Below are positions 10,093-18,976 of a DNA stretch of 64,000 nucleotides, piece by piece (position 1 is the stretch's first letter; each line of letters opens with the position of its first letter). The DNA comes from Sphaerochaeta halotolerans. Its GTDB lineage: Bacteria > Spirochaetota > Spirochaetia > Sphaerochaetales > Sphaerochaetaceae. The notes under the pieces were generated by a model. The model was given only the letters and a program-made list of their open reading frames with translations, was not told the origin of the DNA and made no database searches. The stretch spans positions 124,001-188,000 of the forward strand of contig NZ_QUWK01000003.1 in NCBI RefSeq assembly GCF_003429665.1, in the 5' to 3' direction. The position numbers and the translations under genes are program-made.

Positions 10093-10127
10093 TTGACATT
10101 GCGAAGATAGTTTCCAATAATGGAAAC
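10093..10127 (+). promoter_or_regulatory. Promoter with overlapping ArsR operator palindrome
   Basis: TTGACA (10093-10098), a 17-bp spacer and AATAAT (10116-10121) form a strong sigma-70-type promoter for the downstream redox protein and permease. The -10 lies inside the palindrome GTTTCCA-N4-TGGAAAC (10110-10127), so a bound ArsR would block it. The dyad and promoter are seen directly; ArsR binding is inferred from the location. Confidence 0.68.
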
Positions 10128-10142
10128 ATAGGAGATATACAT

Positions 10143-10382
10143 ATGGTTATTCAGATACTCGGGACAGGATGTCCCAAATGCAAGGCATTGGAAGCAAATG
10201 CGTTCAAAGCAGTTGAAGAAGGAAACATTGCAGCAACGATTGAAAAGGTGACTGACCTCGACGAAATCATGAACATGGGTGTCATGATGACCCCTGCACT
10301 CGCAATAGACGGGGACGTGAAGAGCATGGGAAAAGTGTTGAATAAGAATCAAGTACTCGCACTGATCAAGGAGAGCCTGTAA
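10143..10382 (+). CDS. Small thioredoxin-like redox-disulfide protein
   Basis: 79-aa thioredoxin-fold protein of the archaeal/bacterial redox-active disulfide (MTH895-like) family. The CPKC active site is at residues 10-13 after the short beta strand VIQILGTG, and the cis-proline lies in MMTPALAIDG. The start is ATG 10143 behind GGAG; longer in-frame reading frames run through the arsR promoter and are not credible. It is commonly found beside ArsP-like permeases and may supply reductant for arsenate reduction or metalloid handling (inference). Confidence 0.87.
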   Translation: MVIQILGTGCPKCKALEANAFKAVEEGNIAATIEKVTDLDEIMNMGVMMTPALAIDGDVKSMGKVLNKNQVLALIKESL

Positions 10383-10413
10383 TGCGGTTTCTTGCCTGCA
10401 AGGAGGTACTCCG

Positions 10414-11598
10414 ATGGCGATGAAACAACTTACTCCCAACAAGAAACTTTTGGTGATAGCCGGGATTTTCCTGGCAATCTTTTTTACTCCCTTTACGCAT
10501 CCACGCGTGGTGGGGGCAATCCAGGAAGCGTTCCTCATGCTTGCCGACTATGCACATGAGCATGTCTTGCTCTGTGTGGTTCCTGCAATGTTCATTGCTG
10601 GGGCGGTGGTGGTCTTTCTCAACCAACAGGCGGTGATGAAATACCTGGGTCCGAAAGCGAATAAGCTGGTGGCATACTCAGTTGCTTCCGTTTCAGGTGC
10701 TATCCTGGCTGTTTGTTCCTGCACTGTATTGCCTCTTTTCAAGGGCATTTACAAGAAGGGTGCCGGACTTGGTCCTGCTGTTTCCTTTCTCTACAGTGGC
10801 CCCTCGATAAACATTCTGGCAATTATCCTCTCATTCAAGGTGTTTGGGTGGAAGATGGGTTTGACCAGAATGATTGTCGCTATCGTATTTGCCTTTGTAA
10901 TCGGTTTGCTCATGCATATGATCTTCCGAAAAGAGGATGAGAAACGGCTTGCTGATGAACGCCTTTTCAAGAACATGGGGGGGCCTGATGCCCGTTCCCT
11001 TCCTCAAATGGCTTTCTATATGGTTTCGATGATTGGTATCCTGGTCTTCCTGAACTGGGCGCCAAGCCAGGGATCAAGTACCGTTTGGGATTTCATCTAT
11101 CAATCCAAGTATTGGATTACCGGGGTGTTCGCCTTGATGTTGGCATACTCCCTGATCAGATGGTTCACCAAGGATGAGCTGAAAGAGTGGGGTGGAGCAA
11201 CCAGGGACTTTGCACTCCAGATTCTTCCCTTGCTCTTCGCTGGAGTATTGGTTGCAGGATTCCTGCTGGGAAGACCTGGACAAGAAGCACTCATTCCTAC
11301 GGTATGGGTTGCCTCCTTGGTAGGAGGAAATTCTCTCTTTGCAAACTTCTTTGCATCGATCTCGGGGGCATTCATGTACTTTGCGACGCTCACTGAAATC
11401 CCCATCGTACAAGGACTGTTGGGAGCTGGAATGGGGCAAGGCCCGGCCTTGGCATTATTGCTAGCCGGTCCGAGTCTCTCTCTTCCCTCCATGCTGGTAA
11501 TAGGCGGGGAACTGGGATTCAAGAAGACTGCTGTCTATATTGCTTTGGTGGTGTTCTTTTCCACCTTGGCTGGATATGTCTTTGGAATGGTAGCGTAG
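10414..11598 (+). CDS. ArsP/YraQ-family permease
   Basis: Integral membrane permease (394 aa, about ten hydrophobic segments) of the family that includes the organoarsenical exporter ArsP. The conserved half-site AVCSCTVLPLF with paired cysteines near residue 95-105, and the repeat-like segments SFLYSGPSINIL and LLLAGPSLSLP, are visible. An AAGGAGGT-type SD precedes ATG 10414. Co-regulated with arsR/arsC through the shared operator region. Trivalent organoarsenical or arsenite efflux is the likely role; substrate specificity cannot be read here. Confidence 0.83.
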   Translation: MAMKQLTPNKKLLVIAGIFLAIFFTPFTHPRVVGAIQEAFLMLADYAHEHVLLCVVPAMFIAGAVVVFLNQQAVMKYLGPKANKLVAYSVASVSGAILAVCSCTVLPLFKGIYKKGAGLGPAVSFLYSGPSINILAIILSFKVFGWKMGLTRMIVAIVFAFVIGLLMHMIFRKEDEKRLADERLFKNMGGPDARSLPQMAFYMVSMIGILVFLNWAPSQGSSTVWDFIYQSKYWITGVFALMLAYSLIRWFTKDELKEWGGATRDFALQILPLLFAGVLVAGFLLGRPGQEALIPTVWVASLVGGNSLFANFFASISGAFMYFATLTEIPIVQGLLGAGMGQGPALALLLAGPSLSLPSMLVIGGELGFKKTAVYIALVVFFSTLAGYVFGMVA

Positions 11599-11617
11599 TA
11601 TACCCACTATTTTCTAT

Positions 11618-11651
11618 ACGGGAGTTGTTGTATATCTACGACTACTCCCGT
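11618..11651 (+). terminator. Stem-loop downstream of the ArsP-like gene
   Basis: Inverted repeat ACGGGAGT / ACTCCCGT around an 18-nt loop, 20 nt after the permease stop. The downstream T content is modest, so it is a probable rather than a strong intrinsic terminator. A second hairpin (TGCCTG / CAGGCA, 11663-11686) follows. Confidence 0.5.
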
Positions 11652-12210
11652 TGCCTTGTAAATGCCTGGATTCCATGGATCAGGCAACCTTTACTAGTAA
11701 AAAGAATCAAAATACACATCTCATCCATCTCTGCTAGTGCGCGCATCATTATAAATGCCCGGAATTTTTCTGTGTGTTCAAGGTCTCCAAGGACAACCTA
11801 GAATTTTTTTTCATGCTAATGGTACAAAAAGTATTGTAATTCCTTTTATAATCAGACATTTGTCATTTGTCGTATTTACCTGTACATGTCTCATTGTATT
11901 AAATTAAGGTAATCTATTAATACATAATAATTTGAATACAAATCGTATACATATACGTCTTGACAAGTGTCCAAACAGTGCATCATTTGGCACAATATAT
12001 GTCACTGACATATGTTATAAGTCTTTGTGTAGTAAAGAAAAATAAAAATATTTTTGTTGACAGCTAAATTTGTGTGTGATTTACTGAAGCGGAGTTTTAA
12101 AACAGATATGCATTGGATAAGGTTACAAAAAAAAACATCTGAGACGTTGAAGTTTTGAATTAGAAGCATTTCTGCTTTTGATATTTTGGTAATTCCGCTG
12201 GAGGGAAAAC
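11652..12210 (+). promoter_or_regulatory. Long AT-rich leader/promoter region of the mreB trio
   Basis: About 560 bp without a credible gene. It holds a hairpin at 11663-11686, the palindrome CGTATA-CA-TATACG (11944-11957) and at least one good promoter: TTGACA (12057-12062), 17 bp, TTTACT (12080-12085). That would leave a ~120-nt untranslated leader before the first mreB-like gene. An upstream pair (TTGGCA and TATGTT near 11984-12013) is a second candidate. GGAGGG precedes ATG 12211. Confidence 0.5.
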
Positions 12211-13236
12211 ATGAAGGAAAAAACAAATTTATCAGTGGGTGTCGATTTAGGTACCTCGAACCTTCTCATTTATGTTGAAGGGCAAGGTACACTTTTCAAT
12301 GAGCCTTCGATTATTGCAATTGACAAGGCAACTGGTAATGTAGTCTCAGTTGGGTATGAAGCAGCAAAACTGGATGGGAAGACCCATAGCAAAGTTGAGG
12401 TTGCGAGGCCTTTGCAGGGAGGAGTGATTTCTGATATTCAGTTGATACGCGAAATTCTCCTATTCACATTGGACAAGATTTTTCTTTCTAACCTGGATTC
12501 AATCAGTCGACTCCTGATCTGTATTCCTTCAGAAATAACCAATACAGAGAAAGAGGCCATTATTGAGCTCGGCCATGGACTTGGAATCCAGAATACTGAA
12601 ATTGAACAAGAGATAAAGGCAGGTGCTCTTGGATCGGGTGTAGATATCTTTGCACCAAGAGGGCACATGGTGATTGATATTGGTGGTGGTACAACCGATT
12701 TCGGAATCCTGTCACTCGGGGAAGTGGTCCTTTCCAAATCAATCAAGATTGCTGGAGATTATTTCGATAAACAGATAATCGACTATGTAAAAACAACACA
12801 TAAGCTGGAAATCGGAAATCAAACAGCGGAAAGAATCAAGATTGCACTTGCTTCTCTTACAGGCCCCTTCCCGGTAGATGAAGACGGAGCCCCTGTCGTG
12901 ACTGAGGCTATGGGCCGTGATCTAGTCACGGGTCTTCCCCGGCAGATTCTCCTGCATCCTGAGGAAATCAGAGAGGTTCTTCTTAATTGCTTTGATCCTA
13001 TTAAGTCCATCTTGTTGGCTACTCTGGAAGAAACGCCTCCAGAGCTGGCTGGGGATTTAGTTGATTCTGGGATTCTATTGACAGGTGGTTGCTCGCAGAT
13101 TCCTGGAATCAAGGAATATTTCATCGATATTGCCCAGATTCCGGTGTATCTCTCTGAGGTACCTCTCTCTGCGGTAATTGATGGATGTAAGAAGATGCTC
13201 AAAATGACAAATCGGCATTTTTATAGTGAACTATAG
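12211..13236 (+). CDS. MreB-like actin homologue, copy 1
   Basis: Bacterial actin of the MreB family (341 aa, normal length). Nucleotide-binding elements are complete: phosphate-1 GVDLGTSNLLIYVEG, phosphate-2 VIDIGGGTTDFG and the adenosine motif GILLTGGCSQIPG. It should polymerise with ATP on the inner membrane and direct wall synthesis or shape. First of three tandem paralogues 12-13 nt apart, so one operon. It differs from the other copies in the region after phosphate-2, so this is an old duplication rather than a recent one. Confidence 0.93.
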   Translation: MKEKTNLSVGVDLGTSNLLIYVEGQGTLFNEPSIIAIDKATGNVVSVGYEAAKLDGKTHSKVEVARPLQGGVISDIQLIREILLFTLDKIFLSNLDSISRLLICIPSEITNTEKEAIIELGHGLGIQNTEIEQEIKAGALGSGVDIFAPRGHMVIDIGGGTTDFGILSLGEVVLSKSIKIAGDYFDKQIIDYVKTTHKLEIGNQTAERIKIALASLTGPFPVDEDGAPVVTEAMGRDLVTGLPRQILLHPEEIREVLLNCFDPIKSILLATLEETPPELAGDLVDSGILLTGGCSQIPGIKEYFIDIAQIPVYLSEVPLSAVIDGCKKMLKMTNRHFYSEL

Positions 13237-13249
13237 GAAGGGTATAAGC

Positions 13250-14278
13250 ATGAGTGCAACAATGGTACATGACAAACTGGGGTTGGGAATAGATCTCGGA
13301 ACCGCAAATTTATTGGTGTTCCTTGAAAAGAAAGGAATTATATTCAATGAACCTGCAGTAATTGCGTTTGATAGAGAATCCGGGAAAATTGTGGCGGCTG
13401 GAGAGGATGCCCACCGAATGCTGGGAAAGGTCCACTCCAAAATTGCAGTGATAAAACCATTGAAAAATGGTGTTATCTCAGATATGCGCGCAGCAAAGGC
13501 GTTGTTGACGTATGTACTTGGGAAAATTGAGAATCTTACAGAAAAAGATCTATCCAAGACTACCTGTGTTATTTGTTGCCCGTCAGAAGTGACAAAGATT
13601 GAACGGGACATCATGACTGATCTTGCAGCAAAAATGAAGATCACGGATGTGTTCATCGAAGAAGAAATCAAATCAGGAGCACTGGGAGCTGGTGTTGACA
13701 TCTTTAAATCCAAAGGGGTGATGGTTGTTGATATCGGAGGCGGTACTACGGATGTCGGAATTATTTCATTTGGTGATATCGTACTTTCCCGTACCATACG
13801 GAAAGCAGGAAGTTTCATGGATGATGAAATCTCCAAATATGTGAAGAAAACACAGAGTGTAGAAATTGGTGAACTAACCTCCGAGAAAATGAAGATTGAA
13901 CTGGGCGACCTGCATGTTGGGGCGAAAAATGTTGTGAATCGGTATGCAGGAAGAGATATGGTGAAAGGAATTCCCAAGTGGGTCATGCTTTCCACCCAGG
14001 AAGTCCAGACGGTTTTGACACCTGTATTCGATGAAATCGTCAAACTCATCACTGGAGTGCTGAAGGATACACCGCCTGAATTATCTGCAGATATCTACAA
14101 GCATGGCATTCTTCTCACTGGTGGATGTTCCTTGATTCGAGGGATTGAAGAGTACATTCAGGAACGGATTCAAGTTCCTGTAAAAGTGGTCCAGAACCCA
14201 CTTACTTGCGTTGCAGAAGGTACTAAGTATTTACTGAAAAACCGCGGAGACTATCTCGTTAATCCGCTTCAACTGTAG
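13250..14278 (+). CDS. MreB-like actin homologue, copy 2
   Basis: Second MreB paralogue (342 aa). Phosphate-1 LGIDLGTANLLVFLEK, phosphate-2 VVDIGGGTTDVGI and adenosine motif GILLTGGCSLIRG are intact. The start is ATG 13250 (MSATMVHD), chosen because GGAAGG lies 8 nt upstream; an in-frame ATG at 13226 overlaps the end of copy 1. Co-transcribed with copies 1 and 3; all three may co-polymerise or act in distinct filaments (inference). Confidence 0.93.
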   Translation: MSATMVHDKLGLGIDLGTANLLVFLEKKGIIFNEPAVIAFDRESGKIVAAGEDAHRMLGKVHSKIAVIKPLKNGVISDMRAAKALLTYVLGKIENLTEKDLSKTTCVICCPSEVTKIERDIMTDLAAKMKITDVFIEEEIKSGALGAGVDIFKSKGVMVVDIGGGTTDVGIISFGDIVLSRTIRKAGSFMDDEISKYVKKTQSVEIGELTSEKMKIELGDLHVGAKNVVNRYAGRDMVKGIPKWVMLSTQEVQTVLTPVFDEIVKLITGVLKDTPPELSADIYKHGILLTGGCSLIRGIEEYIQERIQVPVKVVQNPLTCVAEGTKYLLKNRGDYLVNPLQL

Positions 14279-14290
14279 GAGATTTTCATC

Positions 14291-15340
14291 ATGGCAATCA
14301 CCATCCGAAAACAAGAGAAAGAGACAAAAAGCGTTGTTGGGAAAAATATTGGAATAGACTTGGGCACTGCGAACATCCTTGTCTATGTCGAGGGAGAAGG
14401 GATCATTACCAATGAGCCTTCGGTAATCGCATTTGACTATGAGACCAATGAAGTGCTTGCCACAGGCAATATGGCAGCCAATATGATCGGAAAGGGTCAT
14501 CATGGTATCAAGATTGTGAGTCCGTTGCACCAAGGTGTCATTTCTGATATTGATGCTACCAAGAAACTCATTGAGATTTCATTGCATAAGATTGAGAACA
14601 TCAATATCGACATCACGCAATCAACGCTTTTGCTCTGTTGTCCTTCTGAGGTAACTCAGTTGGAACGTGATTCATTCATGGACCTGGGCAATAAGCTCGG
14701 GGTCAAGGATGTGTTCATCGAACAGGAAGTAAAAGCCGGAGCAATCGGGTCAGGTCTTGATATCTTCAGTAGCAATGGATCGATGATCATTGATATTGGG
14801 GGAGGATCAACTGATATTGGCGTACTCTCCTTGGGTGATATTGTGGTTTCTGAATCCAATCGTATTGCTGGAAACTACTTTGATAGTGAGATTATGGACC
14901 ACATGCAGTATAAGCACGGCCTGCTTATCGGAAAGAAAACTGCTGAGCGAATCAAAATAGAAATTGGCTCTTTGCGACAAAAGATTGAAAATCCAAAGGA
15001 AACCTGGGTAAGTGGAAGGGACGTAGTAACCGGACTTCCCAAGAAGATCACGATACATGAGAACGAAATTCGTGACGTCCTGGTCAAACCCTTTGAGTCG
15101 ATTGCTACCATGGTGTTGAAAGTGTTGCAAAATACTCCTCCTGAGCTTTCATCCGATATTATTGTGAATGGTATCTATATCAGTGGAGGCGGTGCGATGA
15201 TTGATGGCGTGGATGAATTCCTCCACCGCAAGGTTGGCATGGATTTCTATATTTCCAAGCGTCCAATGACGGCAGTGGTTGATGGAACCAAGTTACTTCT
15301 GAAAAACCGTGGAAGTTATTTCGTAAAGCCAACAGATTAA
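14291..15340 (+). CDS. MreB-like actin homologue, copy 3
   Basis: Third MreB paralogue (349 aa), with a short basic N-terminal extension before phosphate-1 (IGIDLGTANILVYVEG). Phosphate-2 is IIDIGGGSTDIGV and the adenosine segment is GIYISGGGAMIDG, so the last motif departs from the GILLTGG seen in copies 1 and 2. GGAG precedes the start 12 nt after copy 2. A long hairpin separates it from the EAL gene. Confidence 0.92.
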   Translation: MAITIRKQEKETKSVVGKNIGIDLGTANILVYVEGEGIITNEPSVIAFDYETNEVLATGNMAANMIGKGHHGIKIVSPLHQGVISDIDATKKLIEISLHKIENINIDITQSTLLLCCPSEVTQLERDSFMDLGNKLGVKDVFIEQEVKAGAIGSGLDIFSSNGSMIIDIGGGSTDIGVLSLGDIVVSESNRIAGNYFDSEIMDHMQYKHGLLIGKKTAERIKIEIGSLRQKIENPKETWVSGRDVVTGLPKKITIHENEIRDVLVKPFESIATMVLKVLQNTPPELSSDIIVNGIYISGGGAMIDGVDEFLHRKVGMDFYISKRPMTAVVDGTKLLLKNRGSYFVKPTD

Positions 15341-15355
15341 GTGAGGTGATATATA

Positions 15356-15391
15356 CAGACCTTTCTTTCCTGGAGGGGAAGGAAAGGTCTG
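15356..15391 (+). other. 15-bp hairpin between mreB copy 3 and the EAL gene
   Basis: Arms CAGACCTTTCTTTCC and GGAAGGAAAGGTCTG pair over 15 bp with one G-U. There is no following T run, so it is better read as a partial terminator or mRNA-protecting structure than as a full stop. Confidence 0.65.
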
Positions 15392-15422
15392 ATTCCCAGT
15401 CACTACAGAAAAGGAACACCTT

Positions 15423-16877
15423 ATGAGAATCATGCAACGTCATTGTATTGCCTTTGGAAGTAGCTTCTTCCTCGCTTTACTGGTCAGCCTCTTCTATGCA
15501 AAGTTTGTGGTCAGCATTTTCTTCACTCTGCTTCTTCTCATTAGCATGAGTATTGGATTCTTGGTTTCAGGTAAAACTGAGCCTTGGGAATATACTGGCA
15601 GGTCGCTTACAAGATGGCTAAGAAATAACCAAGCTAATTTGGACTCTTCATTCTGCCTCTACGTGTCCATCCATGCAAGAGGAATCTTCCAATCGTGTGT
15701 CGACCGTCAGGAGCTTGAAGAGGTGTATAATCGGTGTGCCAAAGAACTTATGGGGTATTTTGGAGTAGCGAATGTCCAAAGGATGACGTATGATGAATTT
15801 GCTGTTCTACGAGATTTTCCGACTTCAACTGTTGTTGATGAAAAAGAGAAGGTCGAGTACCAAACCATCGTATGCCAGACCATCACAGACCGAATCAATG
15901 GGATGCTTGGCTCCATGGATACCAGCAGGTTGCCCCCGTTTGCCGTAACAGTTGGGTGTGCTTCGTCCGGTTTGCGTTATCGTATGAATACGCTCGAACA
16001 ACTTGTAGATTTGGCCTATGCTACAGAAGAGGCAGCGAAGAAGAGTCGCAAGAAGTTTCTCGTGGCTGATGAAATGATACGGGCGAGAAAGCTTGATATT
16101 GATGAGTGCAAGCAGGGATTCTTAACTGATGGATGGGAAGAGGAGTTTAACCCGTTTTTCCAGCCGATCATTGATTCTGTATCGTTTTCTGTAGTGGGTG
16201 TGGAAAGCTTGGCAAGATGGCAACTCGGAGGATTTCGAGTGTTGTCGGCACAGGTGTTCAAGGATGTAGCTTGTGAATTGCACCACATCACCACCATTGA
16301 TTTGACCATTATATCAAAGACGTTTTCAATCATTCGTCGCATGATGATGGCGAGGATTGTCCCTTATACCTTCAAGACGGTAATCAATGTGAGTGATGAG
16401 AGTCTGAAGAAGGGGTTTGCAAAACGTATGTTCTTTCTAGCGGAGCAGCATGGATTGCATCCCTCCCAGATAGAGTTTGATATCAAGGACTCTGCCTTGG
16501 CATTTCCTGAATCCCTGTTGGTAATCAAGGAACTAAGAGAAACTGGATTCAGGGTTTCCCTTGACGTCTTTACTGAGACGGCGTTTGATCTCCAAGCATT
16601 GGTGAGAGCAGACTTCGATATCATCAAGCTGGATTTCAGGGCATTCTCGCCTCAGCTGCAACAGGTATATGCGGCATTGAAAGAGGCAGCAGAGAAGGGT
16701 GATGTTGAAATTCTTGCAAAGGGAATTGAAAACAAGGTTGTTCTCGATGCTGCCATGGCACTTGGATGCAAGTATGTGCAGGGTAATTATTTTACGCAGC
16801 CCATTCCTGAATCAACATTTGAAGTGTTCATGAAGAAATATCAGCAGGGCCTTGATCTGGGCTCTTCGCTAGGGTAG
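15423..16877 (+). CDS. Membrane-anchored protein with a degenerate EAL domain
   Basis: 484 aa: two N-terminal membrane segments (about residues 8-50), a middle region that resembles a divergent GGDEF fold (no signature motif), and an EAL domain (about 235-475). The EAL motif reads VESLARW, the second metal-site motif normally DDFGTG reads DVFTET, while IKLD and AKGIE are kept. The loss of key acidic residues argues against phosphodiesterase activity, so it may be a c-di-GMP sensor (inference). It follows the mreB trio, suggesting a link between envelope shape and c-di-GMP. AAGGA precedes the start. Confidence 0.8.
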   Translation: MRIMQRHCIAFGSSFFLALLVSLFYAKFVVSIFFTLLLLISMSIGFLVSGKTEPWEYTGRSLTRWLRNNQANLDSSFCLYVSIHARGIFQSCVDRQELEEVYNRCAKELMGYFGVANVQRMTYDEFAVLRDFPTSTVVDEKEKVEYQTIVCQTITDRINGMLGSMDTSRLPPFAVTVGCASSGLRYRMNTLEQLVDLAYATEEAAKKSRKKFLVADEMIRARKLDIDECKQGFLTDGWEEEFNPFFQPIIDSVSFSVVGVESLARWQLGGFRVLSAQVFKDVACELHHITTIDLTIISKTFSIIRRMMMARIVPYTFKTVINVSDESLKKGFAKRMFFLAEQHGLHPSQIEFDIKDSALAFPESLLVIKELRETGFRVSLDVFTETAFDLQALVRADFDIIKLDFRAFSPQLQQVYAALKEAAEKGDVEILAKGIENKVVLDAAMALGCKYVQGNYFTQPIPESTFEVFMKKYQQGLDLGSSLG

Positions 16878-16927
16878 AAGGGATCTTCTTTCCTATTCGC
16901 GATACTGCTAAGACCCTATTGTCCATG

Positions 16928-18973
16928 CTATTCCCTGAACATCATGAAGTTGAAGTTTTGGGGAATAGGATAACGTTCCTTGACAATCTTGGCCACTTCG
17001 TCCTCGCCTACCTCAGGATGTGCTTCACTGTAGAGGATGGATTGGTAGGAGAACCATAGGCTGTTTAGGGGAGTATCCCCTTCTCGGATATGCCCTATCT
17101 CCCGGTCAAAGACCAAGCTCTTGATAAGCGGGGCATTCTTCTCCTGAACAGCCAGCTTTGCACGGGTAATTCTTAAAGCTTCACTTGAATCCATCCAAGT
17201 GGAGGGAATATCCTCGAAGAGCTTCTGGGCTTCGACGGTTTTCTGTTCAGCAACCAAGAGTGCACAATACTCTTCTGCGATAGCAGGGTCAGCCTTAAAA
17301 CCAGAGAGTCTGCTTGCGATTGAGTACCATCGAAGAGGTTCCTCCACTTCACCTCTTCTGATTTCCAATTGTGCAAGGTTTCTTGCGGTCCAGGCGTTTG
17401 GGAGATTCTCCATTGCCTTAAGCCAACACGTTTGGGCATATGATACTTCTTCTTGTTCCAAGTGGATGATTCCAAGGTAGTGATTGAGAGTGGCCGATTC
17501 ATGGATAGTCAAGCAAGGGTTTCTCAATGCAGCCATGAATATTGCTTTCCACGTATCGGAACAGGGAGGGGCACTGAGAGGTCGGCTATCGGGGTCCATG
17601 ACCGGCAGTTTCCCTTCTGTTAACAGCCCAAGATACGGAAGTTCCTGATCCTTGACGCTGTCCCTTTCAAAGCGGAACGCTACCGGTAGTGAGAGATTTT
17701 GGGCCTTTTGTTCAAGGAAAGCCCAGCCGCTTCCTTGGTGCATTATTATTTCAGGGCTGCGTTCACTTGCCTTGAGGCATGTTTGATGCATAGCTCTGAG
17801 TCTCTGTTCGTCTATGATCAAATGAATAGTATCCTCTGCTGCCTGCATGGCAACTTCGTATTGTGGTCTGTGGGCTTCTTGTGGGGATATCTCCAAAGAA
17901 CCGAAGGCCTGCGTCCAGCAGATTGAACTCTGTGCCTCCAGGTACGAGCCGTGCAATTGACTTGGAGCCAATCCACTTTGAACCTCGATGTATTCATCTT
18001 CACTGTCTGGAGAAAGGTAGCGTTGCCACCTCTTTCCCCCTGCATGGCTCCCCCAACAGAACATTTTTCTGTAGGACAAGGGTGGTGTAGAGACTTCAAA
18101 GAAGCCGCTGCCGTCCCCTTCAATGGCGCACTCCCATGGCATTGGGCTCTTCTCGCAAAGAAAGAAACACTCGTTTGATGCCTTGAATTGGTTCGGGTAC
18201 GAGGCATCAATGTCTTCGTAGATTTCCATTCGGGGCATATGCATATGTCCGAAGAGTCGGGTGTTGTTCTTTGCATAGGGATCCAGATAGAGTGCTTCAT
18301 TGCTACTTGCAAGAACGCGTGTCTTATCTGTGACTGGTACTGCAGTATTTGTCCAGTAGTACAAGGATTTTCGCTCACTAGAAAGGTTGTGGATATGGAC
18401 ATGGGCATACAATAGCCTGGATGTATCTCCCAAGTGGAAGTCGATATGCCACCAGAGACCCTTGCATCGCTCATATTCAGAGAGCCGCAAGAACTGCACA
18501 CCCTCCTCATCTTTCTGAATCGAGGCAAATACATCACTACAGGTGGTGAAGGCATGCCCATATTGGCCTATATTCCACTCAATGCCTCCAGCGAACCATG
18601 CATCAAGATTGGAAAGGTTGCAAGCTTGGAGACTTGCATTGCAATACAGCAGTTCTCTGTCATTTTCTTTGTCGATAAGACTGATGAGTCTTCCCCCAAG
18701 CGTTGGGAGAAAGGTCGCCTTGAGATAGTCGTTCTCCATGATGATTGCAGGTATATCTTGCTCTTCTCGGTTTCTATCGTATCGGTCTTGGATTTGGTAG
18801 GGTAGGGAACGCTTGCCGCAATCAAGGCCCAAAAAGGCAGTATTCTTAGAAGAAACTTGTGGTTTTACTCTTACGAGGGCATCGTGCTTGGGGTCTCTGA
18901 AGGAGGGAAGTGGATTGGCTCCAATAGGTAAGGCCGCGTTTGCCTTGAATGTGCCACTCTTAATTGAAGTCAT
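16928..18973 (-). CDS. DUF5107 / TPR protein, probable carbohydrate-active
   Basis: 681 aa. The N-terminal ~400 residues are a beta-sandwich of the galactose-mutarotase-like type (DUF5107), with a family-like stretch NDYLKATFLPTLGGRL near residue 80. The C-terminal ~250 residues look like tetratricopeptide repeats (A/L periodicity, WLKAMENLPNAWTARNLA). No signal peptide is visible. An AAGGAG lies upstream of ATG 18973. It is the last gene of the second sugar ABC locus; DUF5107 proteins commonly sit in glycan-use loci, but the reaction is unknown. Confidence 0.75.
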   Translation of the reverse strand: MTSIKSGTFKANAALPIGANPLPSFRDPKHDALVRVKPQVSSKNTAFLGLDCGKRSLPYQIQDRYDRNREEQDIPAIIMENDYLKATFLPTLGGRLISLIDKENDRELLYCNASLQACNLSNLDAWFAGGIEWNIGQYGHAFTTCSDVFASIQKDEEGVQFLRLSEYERCKGLWWHIDFHLGDTSRLLYAHVHIHNLSSERKSLYYWTNTAVPVTDKTRVLASSNEALYLDPYAKNNTRLFGHMHMPRMEIYEDIDASYPNQFKASNECFFLCEKSPMPWECAIEGDGSGFFEVSTPPLSYRKMFCWGSHAGGKRWQRYLSPDSEDEYIEVQSGLAPSQLHGSYLEAQSSICWTQAFGSLEISPQEAHRPQYEVAMQAAEDTIHLIIDEQRLRAMHQTCLKASERSPEIIMHQGSGWAFLEQKAQNLSLPVAFRFERDSVKDQELPYLGLLTEGKLPVMDPDSRPLSAPPCSDTWKAIFMAALRNPCLTIHESATLNHYLGIIHLEQEEVSYAQTCWLKAMENLPNAWTARNLAQLEIRRGEVEEPLRWYSIASRLSGFKADPAIAEEYCALLVAEQKTVEAQKLFEDIPSTWMDSSEALRITRAKLAVQEKNAPLIKSLVFDREIGHIREGDTPLNSLWFSYQSILYSEAHPEVGEDEVAKIVKERYPIPQNFNFMMFRE

Positions 18974-18976
18974 ACT

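Noticed and set aside
13231-14052. 273-codon open frame antisense to mreB copy 2
   Set aside because: It mirrors the codon structure of the conserved mreB gene, has no SD or recognisable domain, and similar antisense frames lie under the other two copies.
17818-18561. 247-codon same-strand frame inside the DUF5107 gene
   Set aside because: Overlaps fully with a clear coding frame, is rich in Arg/Ser/His from frame shift and has no ribosome site.
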